In this document: piece by piece, positions 63,464 to 64,000 of the stretch
Position numbering within the stretch: the stretch's first letter is position 1
Layout: every line of letters begins with the position of its first letter
From: Bedellia somnulentella
Taxonomy: Eukaryota > Arthropoda > Insecta > Lepidoptera > Bedelliidae
Assembly (NCBI GenBank): GCA_963576735.1
Contig: OY755198.1
Span: 6,324,001 to 6,388,000 of the forward strand
Direction: 5' to 3'
DNA: 64,000 nt
The notes under the pieces: generated by a model
Told to the model about the DNA's origin: nothing
Databases searched by the model: none
The model's input: only the letters and a program-made list of their open reading frames with translations
Translations under genes and position numbers: made by a program

Positions 63464-63717
63464 AAATACATACATACATACATATACTCACGGCTATATT
63501 TCCCTAGAAGGGGTAGCCAGCGCTAAGGAATTATAAATTCCTCAGCCACTTTTGGAAGTTAAGTGGGGAAAAGATGGTAAAAATAAAGGTTTTTGGTGAT
63601 GGGTCTCCAACCGCATCGCTCAAAAATCCAATAAAAAGCCCCAATACCCTTAGTCGCCTTTTACGATCACCCACGGGTAGAAATGGGGTAGTGCTATTCT
63701 AAGCCGACACTACACAG
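63464..63717 (-). mobile_element. SINE-A, full length
   Basis: Reverse-complement copy with (CATA)n tail at the left and CCGACACTACACAGC at the right. GCTCAATTGAAT(A/G)TATTCGGAAATA occurs on both sides (63444-63466 and 63721-63743), giving a 20-odd-bp imperfect flanking duplication. Confidence 0.9.
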
Positions 63718-63947
63718 CATGCTCAATTGAATGTATTCGGAAATATGATATACAATATGACACAGATCAAGCTAGCCCCAAAGTACAATTTAATTACTTC
63801 TGGAGGACTAGCACGAGCGTTACTTCAAAAAAAAAAGTCAAAAAGTTTTTTTTTCAAAATAAAGTTAAATACTATCATTTTTTGAACGTCAAAGTTTTAA
63901 ATTAATCGTTAATCCGTTGCTTCGGAAGGTGTTCGTAAAGAGAAGAA

Positions 63948-64000
63948 TCATTATCATCATCATCATCATCATATACTCACGGCTATAAATCCCTAGTAGG
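63948..64000 (-). mobile_element. ATC microsatellite and start of a SINE-A (cut by window edge)
   Basis: ATCATC repeats run into ATACTCACGGCTATAAATCC, the tail end of a reverse-complement SINE-A that continues past the window. Confidence 0.8.

Noticed and set aside
1..64000. CRISPR array, bacterial operons or phage genes
   Set aside because: The repeats are long dispersed SINEs without regular short spacers, and genes are split by GT-AG introns.

Overview
The window looks like intron-rich, AT-rich insect DNA, most probably from a moth or butterfly. This is inferred from ZAD/C2H2 zinc-finger genes with GT-AG introns, Helitron-type and RTE-type repeats of the kind common in Lepidoptera, and very dense SINEs. 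It is not bacterial: there are no operons, no ribosome binding sites and no CRISPR array.

Two host genes can be reconstructed. Gene 1 (+ strand, 16873-51901) is a ZAD plus C2H2 zinc-finger protein. Thirteen coding exons join in phase to 705 codons plus a stop, with about 13 fingers. Gene 2 (- strand, 62874-58073) is the 3' part of a second, related C2H2 gene whose 5' exons lie past the right edge. The genes converge tail to tail and have similar last fingers and C-terminal tails. Only about 2.1 kb of gene 1's 35 kb is coding; the rest is intron filled with mobile DNA.

Layout. 1-16.8 kb: mostly repeats. These are an I-like non-LTR retrotransposon with a downstream gag-type ORF, a truncated R2/R4-type REL-endonuclease element set in TAA repeats, RTE fragments, a THAP-domain remnant and a 590-bp near-perfect foldback. 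16.9-33 kb: gene 1 exons 1-7, with an RTE copy, a Helitron-like element, MITEs and many SINEs. 33.8-39.0 kb: intron 7 carries a 5.1-kb element with about 680-bp inverted terminal repeats around a single-exon, transposase-like gene. 40.2-44.4 kb: exons 8-12. 45.2-51.0 kb: intron 12 holds an apparently intact Ty3/gypsy-type LTR retrotransposon in antisense, with LTRs I read as identical. 51.7-51.9 kb: last exon. 52-58 kb: intergenic repeats, including a tRNA-like perfect palindrome and an inverted-repeat element (56.5-57.8 kb). 58-63 kb: gene 2, with a related inverted-repeat element (60.6-62.6 kb) in an intron.

The best candidates for undescribed biology are two types of long-inverted-repeat element. 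The first (33850-38995) has termini built from repeated GTTCAATAAA modules and many GACA-N-TGTC palindromes, and a 566-codon ORF with a clear TATA/Inr promoter and one in-frame stop. The second is a pair of elements that share a TCCGGTC terminus and both encode a cysteine-rich CXC (tesmin/TSO1-like) C-terminus; the longer also shows a PIN/XPG-like acidic motif. A further theme is that the RTE retrotransposon and two unrelated SINE families share the same 3'-end design, which suggests that one RTE mobilises both.
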